DNA of 64,000 nucleotides, from the NCBI GenBank assembly GCA_025359105.1, contig JANYHK010000060.1, forward strand, positions 122,156 through 186,155. The letters are read 5' to 3'. Made by a program: the position numbers and the translations under genes. Positions within the stretch are counted from its first letter, which is position 1; every line of letters starts with the position of its first letter. Source of the stretch: Myxococcales bacterium. GTDB taxonomy: Bacteria > Myxococcota_A > Polyangia > Polyangiales > Polyangiaceae. This document shows positions 29,462 through 38,368 of this stretch, in pieces. A model generated the notes under the pieces. That model worked only from the letters and a program-made list of their open reading frames with translations. It had not been told where the DNA came from and did no database searches.

Positions 29462-31199
29462 CCCGCTGCTCCAGCTCGCCGAAGGACAGCCGGGTCACGA
29501 CGGGCCGTCCGTGGGGGCAGTGCCCGGCGAAGTCGACGCCGTCCAGCGCCGCGAGGAGCGCGCGCGCTTCGTCGGGCGACACGGCGTCCCCCGCGCGGAT
29601 CGAGCCGTGGCACGCCATCGTCGCGAGCACCAGATCCATGGCGCCGCCGAACGGCCGCCCCGCCGCGCGCGTGACCTCGGCGACGACGTCTCGAAGTAGC
29701 CGCGCGGGGCTCGCGCGATGGAGGACTTGCGGGACGCCGTGCACCGCGACGCGCGTCGGCCCGACGGCGCGCGCTTCGAGCCCCAGCGCCGCGAGCTCGT
29801 CGGGTGCTCCCTCGATCGCTGCGATCTCCGCGGGCGAGAGGTCCACCATCTCCGGAACGAGGAGCCGCTGCATCGCCACGGTCCGCGACGCAAAGGCGCG
29901 GCGCAGGCGATCGAACGTCACGCGCTCGGCGGCGGCGTGCTGGTCGAGGATGTAGAGCCCGTCGTCCCCCTCGCACACGAGGTACGTCGCCCGCGCCTGC
30001 GCGAGGAAGGTGAGGCGACGGTAGAAACCAGCGCCATCGAAGAGGGTCGGGGGCAGGATGGAGGGGGCCAGCGGGGTCGAGTCGGGGTAGCCGGACGCGG
30101 GCGCGCCGGGATCGACGTACCCGTGCGGCGACAAAGGGGAAGAGGGAGAGGAGGGCGGAGACGAGAGGCCTTGCTGGCGATCCCAGGGGCGCGACGCGGG
30201 ACCGAAGGCGGGCAGTGCGAAGACCTTGGCGAGGGCGGGGTACAGCTCGCGCGTCACGGCATCGTGCACGGCGCGGGCGTCCTGGAAGCGCACCTCGGAT
30301 TTTTGCGGGTGGACATTGACGTCGACCTCGGCGGCCGGCAGCTCGAGGTAGACCGCGCCGACCGGGTAGCGCCCTGGCTCGAGCACCGAGCCGTACGCCT
30401 GCGCCACCGCGCGCGCCAGCTGGCGGTTCTCGACGGGCCGTCCGTTCACGAAGACGTGGAGCGCGACGGCCCCCGCGCGTGCGCGCTCCGGTGCCGACAG
30501 GAACGCCAAGATGCGCATCGGTCCGCGCTCGCCACGGCACTCCTGGAGCACCTCGTCCGCGAAGACCTGGCGCACGCGCTCGTCGTGCGACGCCGCGCGC
30601 AGGTACTCGCGCGACACCTTGCCGTCACGCGCGAGCGTGAAGGTGACGTCGGGCCGCCCGAGCGCCGCGAGCATCACGACCTCGCCGACGTGCGCGCTCT
30701 CGGTCGCCGTGGACTTCAGGAATTTACGCCGCGCGGGGACGTTGAAGAAGAGCTCCTTCACCTCCACGATCGTGCCCTCGGCGCAGCCCGCCGGTCTGGC
30801 TCGCGGCGCGCCGCCGCCGTCGAGCGCGATCTCGAAGCCTGCCGGAGTGCCGCGCGCGCGGGTCGTCAAGGTCAGGCGCGAGACCGACGCGATGCTCGGC
30901 AGCGCTTCGCCGCGGAAGCCGAACGTCGCGATGCGTGCCAGGTCCTCGATCGTGTGGAGCTTGCTCGTCGCGTGGCGCTCGACCGACAGGCGCGCGTCCT
31001 CCTCGCCCATGCCCTCGCCGTCGTCGGCGACGCGCACGAGGACGACCCCGCCCTGCTCCACGTCGACGCGCACGCGCGTGGCGCCGGCGTCGAGCGCGTT
31101 CTCGAGGAGCTCCTTCACGACGCTCGCCGGTCGCTCGACGACCTCGCCGGCCGCGATCTGGTTGGCGAGATCGTCGGACAGGCGCCGGATCTTGCCCAT
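29448..31199 (-). CDS. mutL: DNA mismatch repair protein MutL
   Basis: 583 aa. N-terminal GHKL ATPase: ELLENALDAGAT (motif I), DDGEGM (motif II), TFGFRGEALPSI (motif III). A Pro/Ser linker is followed by a C-terminal dimerisation domain with DQHAAAERVTFD, ACHGSIRAG and CPHGRP. These are endonuclease-type MutL motifs; the last acidic position of DQHA-x2-E-x4-E is Asp instead of Glu. ATG at 31199 has GGAGG 4 nt upstream; its A overlaps the upstream gene's TGA. Confidence 0.96.
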   Translation of the reverse strand: MGKIRRLSDDLANQIAAGEVVERPASVVKELLENALDAGATRVRVDVEQGGVVLVRVADDGEGMGEEDARLSVERHATSKLHTIEDLARIATFGFRGEALPSIASVSRLTLTTRARGTPAGFEIALDGGGAPRARPAGCAEGTIVEVKELFFNVPARRKFLKSTATESAHVGEVVMLAALGRPDVTFTLARDGKVSREYLRAASHDERVRQVFADEVLQECRGERGPMRILAFLSAPERARAGAVALHVFVNGRPVENRQLARAVAQAYGSVLEPGRYPVGAVYLELPAAEVDVNVHPQKSEVRFQDARAVHDAVTRELYPALAKVFALPAFGPASRPWDRQQGLSSPPSSPSSPLSPHGYVDPGAPASGYPDSTPLAPSILPPTLFDGAGFYRRLTFLAQARATYLVCEGDDGLYILDQHAAAERVTFDRLRRAFASRTVAMQRLLVPEMVDLSPAEIAAIEGAPDELAALGLEARAVGPTRVAVHGVPQVLHRASPARLLRDVVAEVTRAAGRPFGGAMDLVLATMACHGSIRAGDAVSPDEARALLAALDGVDFAGHCPHGRPVVTRLSFGELEQRVGRS

Positions 31200-31852
31200 C
31201 ACGCCTCCGTGCGCGGCGATCTCGACGCTTCGAAGAACTCACGCGTGCGTCGTCGCGTCAGCGCGAGGAGCACCAGCCCGTAGCCGACGAGCTGCGCCGC
31301 GGTGAACGCCGCGGGCACCGCCCACAGGTGCGCCCGCACCCACTTCTGCGCGTCACGCTCGGCGGACGTGTGTGGCTCGGGCACGAGGCCCAGGAGCCCC
31401 ACGCGCGCCTCCACGGTCGCGGCGCGCACGTCGGGCGTGATCACGAAGGCCACCACGAGGACGAGCGCGTGCACCGAGAGGACCTGGAGCAGCGCCGAGC
31501 GCGCGCCGCTCCGCCCCGCCATCGCCCCCGCCGCGAGCCCCCACATCGCGCTCCCGAGGAGGAGCGATGCGATCGCCAGCGGGAACATCCGTGTCTTGGC
31601 CCCCTCGAGCACGGTGAAGTAGCGCTCGGTGATCTTGTCGACGGCCTCGCGATCGACCTCGCGCGCCTGCTCGAGGGCGAGGTCCGCCGGCTCGCTCTTG
31701 AAGGCGTTCACCGTCGCGCAGCCCTCGCTCGCCGCGCTGGCACCGAACACCCACGCGCACACGAGCGCGAGGACGAGGTACCACGGCCGCTTCCGCTCGA
31801 AGGGCGGGGCGTTCGAGCTCCGTCGCGGCTCCGGCGGGTCGGACATCGTCAT
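31199..31852 (-). CDS. Four-helix integral membrane protein, unknown function
   Basis: 217 aa (ATG at 31852; a second ATG at 31846 is equally possible). Short Pro/Arg-rich cytoplasmic N-terminus, then four predicted membrane helices beginning about residues 23, 88, 120 and 175. A soluble helix (ALEQAREVDREAVDKITERYF) lies between helices 1 and 2. Overlaps mutL by one base, so it leads the mutL-miaA operon. No family recognised. Confidence 0.7.
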   Translation of the reverse strand: MTMSDPPEPRRSSNAPPFERKRPWYLVLALVCAWVFGASAASEGCATVNAFKSEPADLALEQAREVDREAVDKITERYFTVLEGAKTRMFPLAIASLLLGSAMWGLAAGAMAGRSGARSALLQVLSVHALVLVVAFVITPDVRAATVEARVGLLGLVPEPHTSAERDAQKWVRAHLWAVPAAFTAAQLVGYGLVLLALTRRRTREFFEASRSPRTEA

Positions 31853-31970
31853 GCGACTTAGCACGGCGCGGCTGCGGATGCCCTCGGATTTGCGCGCCAA
31901 TCGTGGTACGTCACCCGGTGGCCGCGGGTGCCCGGGGACTCGAAGGGCGGCGCGGGCGGGAGGACTTCGA

Positions 31971-32816
31971 ATGCGTCGGATCAGCGTCGTTTTTGCGGTG
32001 GCGATGGGGCTCGTGGCCGCCGATGCGGGCGCGCAGGGAGCGAAGCCGAAGGGCAAGCCCGTGGCAGGCCCCGTGGCCCCTCCGTTCACCTTGACCCCCG
32101 CCCTCCAGCAGAAGCTCAAGTCGGCCGATGAAGCGCAGGTCCGCGCCGCGCTGGACGATCTTCGCCTCGGAGGCAAGGCCGCGCAGGCCGCGGCCCCGTC
32201 TGTGGTCGAGCTGCTCGAACGCGGCACCACGGCGTCTCTCACCGAGGCGGCGCTCGACACCCTCGGTGACATGGAGGCGGAGAGCGCGAGCGAACACATC
32301 GCCGTCTACACCCACCACCGAGACGTGGCCATGCGTCGCGCGGCGGTGAAGGCGCTCATCAAGACCAAGGGAGCGGCCGCGATCAAAGGCCTCCGCCACG
32401 CGCTCAGCGACGCCGATCCGATGGTTCGCGGGGTGGCCGCGACCGGGCTCGGCACGCTCAAAGCCAAGGACGCCGTGCCCGATCTCTACGTCGCGCTCGA
32501 CCGCAAGATCGCCGAGGCCGCCGCGGCCATCGGCCAGCTGTGCACCGGCGCGGATTGTGACCAGCTATCCGCCAAGCTCGGCCGACTCCCCTTCGACGTC
32601 GTGACCGGCGGGCTCGACCAGATCCTCTTCCGCCCGACCTCCGAGATCACCGACGACGACAAGGTGAAGGTCATCGGCAAGCTCCGCGAGCTCGGCACGC
32701 AGGAGGCGAACAAATTCCTGAAGGACGTGCAGGCGCGGTGGCCCAAGGGGGGCTCGGCGCGCGTGAGACAGTCCATCGATCAGGCCGTCCTTGCGACGGC
32801 GGGAGGCGCGCAGTGA
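31971..32816 (+). CDS. Exported HEAT-repeat protein
   Basis: 281 aa. Signal peptide (about 1-21, ending DAGA) followed by about five HEAT-like helical pairs (for example AAVKALIKTKGAAAIKGLRH and VRGVAATGLGTLKA). Likely a periplasmic scaffold. GGAGG at 31959-31963, 7 nt before the ATG. Its stop overlaps the GTG of the beta-propeller lipoprotein, so the two are probably partners. Confidence 0.8.
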   Translation: MRRISVVFAVAMGLVAADAGAQGAKPKGKPVAGPVAPPFTLTPALQQKLKSADEAQVRAALDDLRLGGKAAQAAAPSVVELLERGTTASLTEAALDTLGDMEAESASEHIAVYTHHRDVAMRRAAVKALIKTKGAAAIKGLRHALSDADPMVRGVAATGLGTLKAKDAVPDLYVALDRKIAEAAAAIGQLCTGADCDQLSAKLGRLPFDVVTGGLDQILFRPTSEITDDDKVKVIGKLRELGTQEANKFLKDVQARWPKGGSARVRQSIDQAVLATAGGAQ

Positions 32817-34672
32817 GCCGCCGGCTGCCCGCCGCGGTCGCTGTCGCCCTCGCCGCGATGGCCTCCGCGTCCGCCGCCTCGTGCGGCGGCGGCACCACCA
32901 GCATCAACCTGTTCTCGACGAACTGGTCCGACGACCACGGCGTCTCGATGGAGAACGTGCGCGCGCGCCTAGCCGGCGCCAAGCCCGCGCCGGGGGCGGA
33001 CGTCGTCGTCGGCGTCGCAGGCAACGCCGACAAGATCATCGGCCTGCCGCTCGGTGGGGGCCCCAAATGGACGTTCGCCCACCCCCTCGACTCGCGCCCC
33101 CTCGTGGCTGGCACGGTAGTCATCGGCTCCGGTGGCGGCGAGCTCTTCGCGCTCGACGCCGTCAAAGGAACCAAGCTCTGGGCTCGGCCGACCGGCGGCC
33201 TCGCCGCGTACGGCGCCGGCGACGACGGCGGCGTCACCGTCATCTCGCTCTCGGGCGCGAGCGGTAGGGGCTCGGTGCTCCTCGCGATCACCCACGACGG
33301 CGCCGTCGTGCGTCAGATAGAGACCGACAAGAGCCTCGGCACCCCGGCGGTCGTGTCGCGTCTGGCGTTCGTCCCGTGGTCGAGCCAGTACGTCTCGGCC
33401 ATCGATCTCTCGAACGGCGACGAAGTGGGCCGCGTCGTCCTGCGTGAGAAGACGAGCCGCGCGTGGACGGAGGGCACGTCGCTCTACTTCGGCGAGGTCG
33501 GCATCTTCCGCTTCGACGGCCACATCAAGGACGCGTCGCGCGGTCAGGCGACGCACGTGCAGCTCCCGGTCCGCGAGCTGCCCGGCGCGCCGGTGCTCAT
33601 GCAGCCAGGCGGCGAGCGCCTCGCGCCGATCGCAGGCGCGACCGATCGCATCCGGCTGTTCGCGCGCCCTTCGGGCACCGAGCCCCTCACGATCGAGGAC
33701 GATCGCTTCTTCGCGACGTACTTTCGCATCGTGATGGGCTTCGACGCGCACCGCGGTAACCTCTCGTGGGTGCACCTGCACGACCACGACGTGGTCGGTG
33801 GCGACGCGGCCAAGGGCTCGCTCGTCCTCTGCGACGAGCTCGGCAAGATCTCGATCCTCGAGGCAGCGACCGGCGCGGTGGCCGGGCAGCTCGATCTCGG
33901 CGAGCCGATCAAGTCGTGCACCGTGCAGGTGGAGACGTTTGCCGCGAACAACGGCGTTCGCGGCGGCACGCTCGCGGCGCAGATCGCCAAGAGCCTCGAG
34001 AGCAACGAGGCGCAGCTGGCCACCGGCAACCGGTTCCTCCTCCGCGAGCTGGCGACGCTCGAAGACGAAGCGGCGACGAAGACCCTCGTCGATCTCGCGC
34101 AGAGCCCGCGCGCCGCTCCGCCGCTCGTCGCCGACGCGAGGCAGGCGCTCGCCACCCGCCGGAACGGCGCGCGCTTCATGGTGGAGGCGCTCCAGAAGCA
34201 CTACGACTTCCTGAAGGACGAGCTGCGGTCGCCCCCCGTCGGCCCGATGGCGCAGGCGCTCGCGGCGATGAAGGAGAAGGGCGCGGCCCCTGCGCTCGCC
34301 GATCACCTCCTCGATCCCGCCGACACCGACGACGACGTGAAACAGGCCGCGGCAGCGCTCGTCGTCCTCGGCGGCCCCGCGCAGGTGCCGCAGGCGCGTC
34401 ACTTCTTCGCGATGTACCGCGCGACCGCGGAGGGCGACGACATGATCGCCGCCCTCGTGAGCGCCGGCCAGGTCCTCCTCAAGTACGGCGGCAAGGACGG
34501 CCGCGTCATCGTCGACTACGCCCTGAGCGATCCGCGGACGATCGAAGCCGCGAAAGAGCGCCTCGAGGTGACGCTCCAGCAGATCGAGCTGGAGCAAGGC
34601 AGCGGTGGCAAACCCGACAAGCCGGAGCCCGCCAAACCGGAGCCCGCCAAACCCAACGCCACGAAAAAGTGA
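32813..34672 (+). CDS. Lipoprotein with PQQ/BamB-like beta-propeller and HEAT-like C-terminus
   Basis: 619 aa from GTG. Signal peptide with a probable lipobox AASC. PQQ-type blades follow (GGGELFALDAVKGTKLWARP, VSAIDLSNGDEVGRVVL, KISILEAATGAVAGQLDL), and then an alpha-helical repeat region (about 395-595). Ends in KPEPAKPEPAKP repeats. Outer-membrane assembly or sensing scaffold is plausible, but it is not BamB by length. Coupled to the HEAT protein upstream. Confidence 0.78.
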   Translation: MSRRLPAAVAVALAAMASASAASCGGGTTSINLFSTNWSDDHGVSMENVRARLAGAKPAPGADVVVGVAGNADKIIGLPLGGGPKWTFAHPLDSRPLVAGTVVIGSGGGELFALDAVKGTKLWARPTGGLAAYGAGDDGGVTVISLSGASGRGSVLLAITHDGAVVRQIETDKSLGTPAVVSRLAFVPWSSQYVSAIDLSNGDEVGRVVLREKTSRAWTEGTSLYFGEVGIFRFDGHIKDASRGQATHVQLPVRELPGAPVLMQPGGERLAPIAGATDRIRLFARPSGTEPLTIEDDRFFATYFRIVMGFDAHRGNLSWVHLHDHDVVGGDAAKGSLVLCDELGKISILEAATGAVAGQLDLGEPIKSCTVQVETFAANNGVRGGTLAAQIAKSLESNEAQLATGNRFLLRELATLEDEAATKTLVDLAQSPRAAPPLVADARQALATRRNGARFMVEALQKHYDFLKDELRSPPVGPMAQALAAMKEKGAAPALADHLLDPADTDDDVKQAAAALVVLGGPAQVPQARHFFAMYRATAEGDDMIAALVSAGQVLLKYGGKDGRVIVDYALSDPRTIEAAKERLEVTLQQIELEQGSGGKPDKPEPAKPEPAKPNATKK

Positions 34673-34684
34673 AACACTGCCCTC

Positions 34685-35323
34685 CTAGTTCGTCGCCCCG
34701 TCGGTGACGCCCAGCTCCGCTTCGCGCGAGAAGAGGCAGCACTCGCTCCCGGGCGGGAAGTCGCGACACGCGTCGGGGCGGTGCGCGTAGATGCCGCACC
34801 TGTTGTCGCGGCCGAGGTGATGGCAGTGCTTGTTCGCGCGCAGCGTGAGGACGACCCGGCCGTTGTCGTGACGTGACCACGGCTTTTGCAGGAGCTTGTC
34901 GAGTCCGGCGCGGCGCAGGCGCGCCTCATCCTTCTTGAAAAGAACGACCTCGTTGTCCTTGCAGCACGCGCCGCAGGCGAGGCAGTCGAGCGCGATCGTG
35001 CGCGTCGTTCCCGGAAAGATGGAATCGCGCTCCGCCCGCCGCCGGACGATGTCCGACGCGTCGGGGGGAATGCGCAGCGTGGCGAGGCCGCGCAGGCTGC
35101 CTGCCTTGGGGACGTGCCAGCGCTGCTTTCCGAGATCGAGCACGGACCACACGCCGAGATCGTGAACGTCCCCCTTCTTCGGCCTCTGGAAGACGAGCCT
35201 CGCTCGCGCGCGCGTGTCCCAGACGACGGCGTGGCCGCCCCCGCGGACGTGCGCCGCGGCGCGCGCGACGAAGCGTTCGGCGAAGGCGCGGACGATCGGG
35301 CGAACGACCTTGGTGGTGGGCAT
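34685..35323 (-). CDS. YkgJ-family Cys-cluster protein
   Basis: 212 aa. The central and C-terminal part carries the YkgJ/CxxCxxCC signature: LDCLACGACCKDNEV, then HCHHLGRDNRCGIYAHRPDACRDFPPGSECC. Such proteins bind zinc or an Fe-S cluster; their cellular role is poorly known. The N-terminal ~95 residues are basic and unassigned. Convergent with the propeller gene (12-nt gap) and divergent from the quinone oxidoreductase. Confidence 0.88.
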   Translation of the reverse strand: MPTTKVVRPIVRAFAERFVARAAAHVRGGGHAVVWDTRARARLVFQRPKKGDVHDLGVWSVLDLGKQRWHVPKAGSLRGLATLRIPPDASDIVRRRAERDSIFPGTTRTIALDCLACGACCKDNEVVLFKKDEARLRRAGLDKLLQKPWSRHDNGRVVLTLRANKHCHHLGRDNRCGIYAHRPDACRDFPPGSECCLFSREAELGVTDGATN

Positions 35324-35364
35324 GCGGGGCGACGGACTCTAGACCGAGTGGTACGGTCGCGCGC

Positions 35365-36357
35365 ATGAAAGCGATCGTCATTGCCGCGCCCGGCGGCCCC
35401 GAGCAGCTCGTTCTTCGCGAGGTACCCACGCCGTCGCCGAGCAAGGGTGAGGTCCGCGTTCGCGTGCGCGCTAGCGCGGTGAACCGGGCCGATCTCCTCC
35501 AGCGCATGGGCGTATACCCGGCGCCCGCCGATTCGCCGCAGGACGTCCCGGGGCTCGAGCTCGCCGGCACGGTCGACGCGCTGGGCGAGGGCGTGACGCG
35601 GCTGGCGGTCGGCGATCGCGTGTTCGGGCTCGTCGGCGGCGGCGCCTACGCGGAGTACGTGACGGCGCACGAGCGAACGCTCGCGAGGATGCCGGCCGGC
35701 CTCGCATGGAGCGCCGCGGCGGCGATCCCCGAGGCGTTCATCACCGCCTACGACGCGATGGTCACGCAGGCGCACCTCGCGTCCGGCGAGACGGTGCTCG
35801 TCTCCGCGGTGGGCAGCGGCGTCGGCACGGCCGCCGTTCAGATCGCCCGCGCGATCGGCGCGGTCGCGATCGGCACGTCGCGAACCCAGGACAAGCTCGG
35901 CCGGGCCACGGCGCTCGGCATGCGCCACGGCCTCACCGTCGGAAAGGACGGAAAATTCGCGGACGCCGTGCGCAAGCTCACCGGCGGCACGGGGGTCGAC
36001 GTCGTGCTCGAGCTCGTGGGCGGCGCCTACGTCGAGGAGAGCATCGCGTGCATGGCGCAGCGTGGCCGGCTCGTCCTCGTGGGGCTCCTCGCCGGGCCTC
36101 GCGCAGACGCCGATCTCGGCGCCATCCTGCGCAAGCGCCTCGAGGTGCGCGGCACCGTGCTCCGCGCGCGTCCGCTCGAGGAGAAGATCCTGGCTGCCCA
36201 GACGTTCGAGCGCCACATCGTGCCGCTCATCGCCACGGGCGCGCTCGTCGCCATCGTCGACAAGACGTTCCCCCTCGCCGACGCCGCCGCAGCCCACGCG
36301 CACGTCGCATCCAACGACGGCTTCGGCAAGACGGTCCTCGAGGTCGACGGTCCCTAA
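35365..36357 (+). CDS. NAD(P)H:quinone oxidoreductase, PIG3-type MDR
   Basis: 330 aa, complete. Zinc-free medium-chain dehydrogenase/reductase: ASAVNRADLLQRMGVYP and PGLELAGTV in the catalytic fold, then a Rossmann domain with the NADPH loop SAVGSGVGTAAVQIA. The RADLLQR-x-GxYP signature matches the PIG3/TP53I3 quinone reductase group. Probably cytoplasmic detoxification of quinones. TACGGT lies 9 nt upstream of the ATG with no Shine-Dalgarno sequence. Confidence 0.93.
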   Translation: MKAIVIAAPGGPEQLVLREVPTPSPSKGEVRVRVRASAVNRADLLQRMGVYPAPADSPQDVPGLELAGTVDALGEGVTRLAVGDRVFGLVGGGAYAEYVTAHERTLARMPAGLAWSAAAAIPEAFITAYDAMVTQAHLASGETVLVSAVGSGVGTAAVQIARAIGAVAIGTSRTQDKLGRATALGMRHGLTVGKDGKFADAVRKLTGGTGVDVVLELVGGAYVEESIACMAQRGRLVLVGLLAGPRADADLGAILRKRLEVRGTVLRARPLEEKILAAQTFERHIVPLIATGALVAIVDKTFPLADAAAAHAHVASNDGFGKTVLEVDGP

Positions 36358-36366
36358 CTCGACCCT

Positions 36367-37164
36367 TCAGTGATTGCGGGCGTGCTCGAGGCACAAGTTA
36401 CGGAACGGCTTGCACTTGTCACACGTGCACTTGCGGATGTCCGCGTCGTCGTCCTCCGCCTTGCCGCAGATCGCGCAGGAGCGGCCGCCGGTGGGCTTGT
36501 CGGCCACCTCCGCGGCTGCCGTCGCGCCGCGGCGAGCGGCCTGGCGAACCTGCACGTTGCGCCTCCGTAGCAGTCCCAAGAGGTGGCTTCCGAAGAACAG
36601 GAAGTAGTTCGACAGCGCGGCGACCGCGGCGGCGCGATCGATCCAGTCGCCCTTGATCGCCGAGTAGATGGCGAAGAGCGCCGCGAGGAGCGCGAGCCAT
36701 TTGACGCGGATGCTGAACGGGATGAACGGGATCGGGAAGATGGCGTAGTCCGGGAACATCGTCGCAAACGCGAAGAAGAGCGACATGTTCAGCCACGAGT
36801 TGCCGACGGCTCCGCCCGACAGCCACGCCGCGGCCGTCGTCCCGCCCATCCCGAGCAGGTAGAACAGGTTGAACTTGAGGGGTCCCCACTCGCTTTCGAG
36901 GTTGGTCCCGATCATCCAGACCCACCAGAGCGAGAAGAGGATCCAGAAGATCGACGTCGACGTCGGCAGGAAGAGGTAGGTGACCAGGCGCCACACTTGC
37001 CCGTGACGGACCATGTCGAGGTCGAGCACGAGCATGCTCTCGAACTCGGGTTTGATCCGCGAGAGGACGAAGACGATCGCCATGCCCCCGACGATGAACT
37101 GCGTCAGGTGCTCGATCGCGAATTTGCCGTATTTGCGCTCGAGCGTCGCGAGGAAGCGATCCAC
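36367..37164 (-). CDS. Rhomboid-fold membrane protein without catalytic motif, with zinc-binding tail
   Basis: 265 aa. Five to six membrane helices, with VWRLVTYLFLP and FNLFYLLGMGGTTAAAWL giving the derlin/rhomboid-like arrangement. The rhomboid GxSG serine and the partner His are not seen, so proteolysis is unlikely. The cytoplasmic tail has CAICGK, CTCDKC and CLEHARNH, a Cys/His set suited to bind one or two zinc ions. Derlin-like relatives handle misfolded membrane proteins; that role here is inference. Confidence 0.82.
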   Translation of the reverse strand: MDRFLATLERKYGKFAIEHLTQFIVGGMAIVFVLSRIKPEFESMLVLDLDMVRHGQVWRLVTYLFLPTSTSIFWILFSLWWVWMIGTNLESEWGPLKFNLFYLLGMGGTTAAAWLSGGAVGNSWLNMSLFFAFATMFPDYAIFPIPFIPFSIRVKWLALLAALFAIYSAIKGDWIDRAAAVAALSNYFLFFGSHLLGLLRRRNVQVRQAARRGATAAAEVADKPTGGRSCAICGKAEDDDADIRKCTCDKCKPFRNLCLEHARNH

Positions 37165-37216
37165 GCGAGCGTTCTACCGCGACGGCGGGGCGCGTGCTCC
37201 TATTTCGAAGGGGGGC

Positions 37217-37801
37217 TCACGGCGGAGCTCCGCACGCGATCCACGCCTTGATCTTCGCGAGGTCGGCCGCGGACACGTCGGTGCCGCCCGACGGCATGTG
37301 GGCGCCGCAAAGCGCCGCTCCTGCCCCCGCCGGGAGCAGATTGCAGGTGATCATGCTCTGCGCCGGATCCCCGCACGCCGCGTTGACGTAGGGCAGCGTC
37401 TTTCCGGTGACCTTCGCGGCTTTGAGGACCGCGAGCGTGCCGGTCGCGTCTGTCATGGGCTGCGGGGCCACGCCACCGGCGGCGTGGCAGCTCGTCGTGT
37501 TGCCGCACTTGTACGTGCCCGCGACGGAGAGCATCGCCGCGAAGATGTCGGTCGCGAAGCTCGGGCATCCCGCGTCGGGTGTGCCGGGCGCGCAGCCGCC
37601 CGACGTCCCCCCTTCGCCGCTCGTCCCGCTGCTGCCGCCGGCGTCCGCGTTGGGCACCTGGTCGTCGGGCGTGCGACCCGCGAGTCCCCCGGCGGGCCCG
37701 AAATGGGTCGGTTCGTCGTTGCAACCGCCGAACGCGGCGATTGCTGCCAGAACGAGCGGCGCTCCGACCAGCGTGGCGATGCGACCTCGACGCGACGTCA
37801 T
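37217..37801 (-). CDS. Lipoprotein with cytochrome-like CX5CH motif
   Basis: 194 aa from ATG at 37801 (AGGAT upstream; an in-frame start at 37837 would add 12 residues). Lipobox FGGC, Gly/Ser-rich linker, then a small Cys-rich domain with KCGNTTSCHAAGG, two further Cys and a final HMPSGGTDVSAADLAKIKAWI. That ending is typical of class I cytochrome c-like domains (axial Met in MPxGG, then a closing helix). The haem motif spacing is Cx5CH rather than CxxCH. Probably periplasmic redox. Confidence 0.72.
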   Translation of the reverse strand: MTSRRGRIATLVGAPLVLAAIAAFGGCNDEPTHFGPAGGLAGRTPDDQVPNADAGGSSGTSGEGGTSGGCAPGTPDAGCPSFATDIFAAMLSVAGTYKCGNTTSCHAAGGVAPQPMTDATGTLAVLKAAKVTGKTLPYVNAACGDPAQSMITCNLLPAGAGAALCGAHMPSGGTDVSAADLAKIKAWIACGAPP

Positions 37802-37871
37802 GATCCTATTGTGAGAGGGAGACCCCCGATCGCGCAATCACCTTCGCGCCACTGGAGCGGCGGGAGCCGGG

Positions 37872-37917
37872 AGCGACGGCAGCGACGGCAGCGAACGGCA
37901 GCGACGGCAGCGACGCC
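37872..37917. repeat. Minisatellite of 9-bp units
   Basis: Five copies of AGCGACGGC (third unit 10 bp, last unit one mismatch) in the intergenic region between divergent genes. Non-coding on present evidence. Confidence 0.85.
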
Positions 37918-37936
37918 AGACTGGTGCATGATTGAT

Positions 37937-37973
37937 CCACCCGGTAGCTCCATGGGCGACCCACGTGGTAGCT
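37937..37973 (+). promoter_or_regulatory. Direct repeat CCACNNGGTAGCT, 24-bp period
   Basis: 13-mers at 37937-37949 and 37961-37973 match at all 11 defined positions. The spacing of 24 bp puts both on nearly the same helix face, about 80-115 bp upstream of the DUF4266 gene. Looks like a tandem activator or repressor site. Confidence 0.55.
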
Positions 37974-37997
37974 TTGAACATCGACAGTTCTTGGCGG

Positions 37998-38025
37998 AAC
38001 CGCGCCCACCAACGCGGGCGCGGTT
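37998..38025 (+). promoter_or_regulatory. Perfect 10-bp hairpin in the DUF4266 leader
   Basis: AACCGCGCCC (37998-38007) / GGGCGCGGTT (38016-38025) with an 8-nt loop, 29 nt before the ATG. No T-run follows. Candidate attenuator or mRNA-stabilising stem. Confidence 0.55.
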
Positions 38026-38054
38026 GCTGCATCGCTCGCACCGGAGACATCACC

Positions 38055-38267
38055 ATGCTGGGACGCCTGCTCCTCCTCTTCGCCATCGTATCGACTCTCG
38101 CCACCACCGCGTGCGTGAAGGTCGCCCCCTACGAACGCGGAATGCTCGCGCACCCGACGATGACCACCGACAACATGACCACGGGGCTCGACGAACACGT
38201 GCGCGGCGTCTCCGAGGGGGCCGCGGGTGGCCTCGGCGGCGGTGGCGGCGGCTGCGGCTGCAACTGA
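38055..38267 (+). CDS. DUF4266 small lipoprotein
   Basis: 70 aa. Lipoprotein signal with lipobox TTAC at about residue 20, then CVKVAPYERGMLAHPTM and the Gly-rich ending GGGGGGCGCN. Both are the hallmarks of DUF4266. Across bacteria this family sits beside DUF3570 outer-membrane proteins, as here. Function is unknown, but a place in an envelope redox or flavin-linked complex is often suggested by neighbours. Confidence 0.88.
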   Translation: MLGRLLLLFAIVSTLATTACVKVAPYERGMLAHPTMTTDNMTTGLDEHVRGVSEGAAGGLGGGGGGCGCN

Positions 38268-38368
38268 TCCTGCTGTAGCAATCAAGCGAAAAATTCGGCG
38301 ATCCTAAGCCTGGCTCGTCGGGGCTCGCAGTACTGGGGCCCACCGGCAAAGTTCTGTATCGTAACCGC

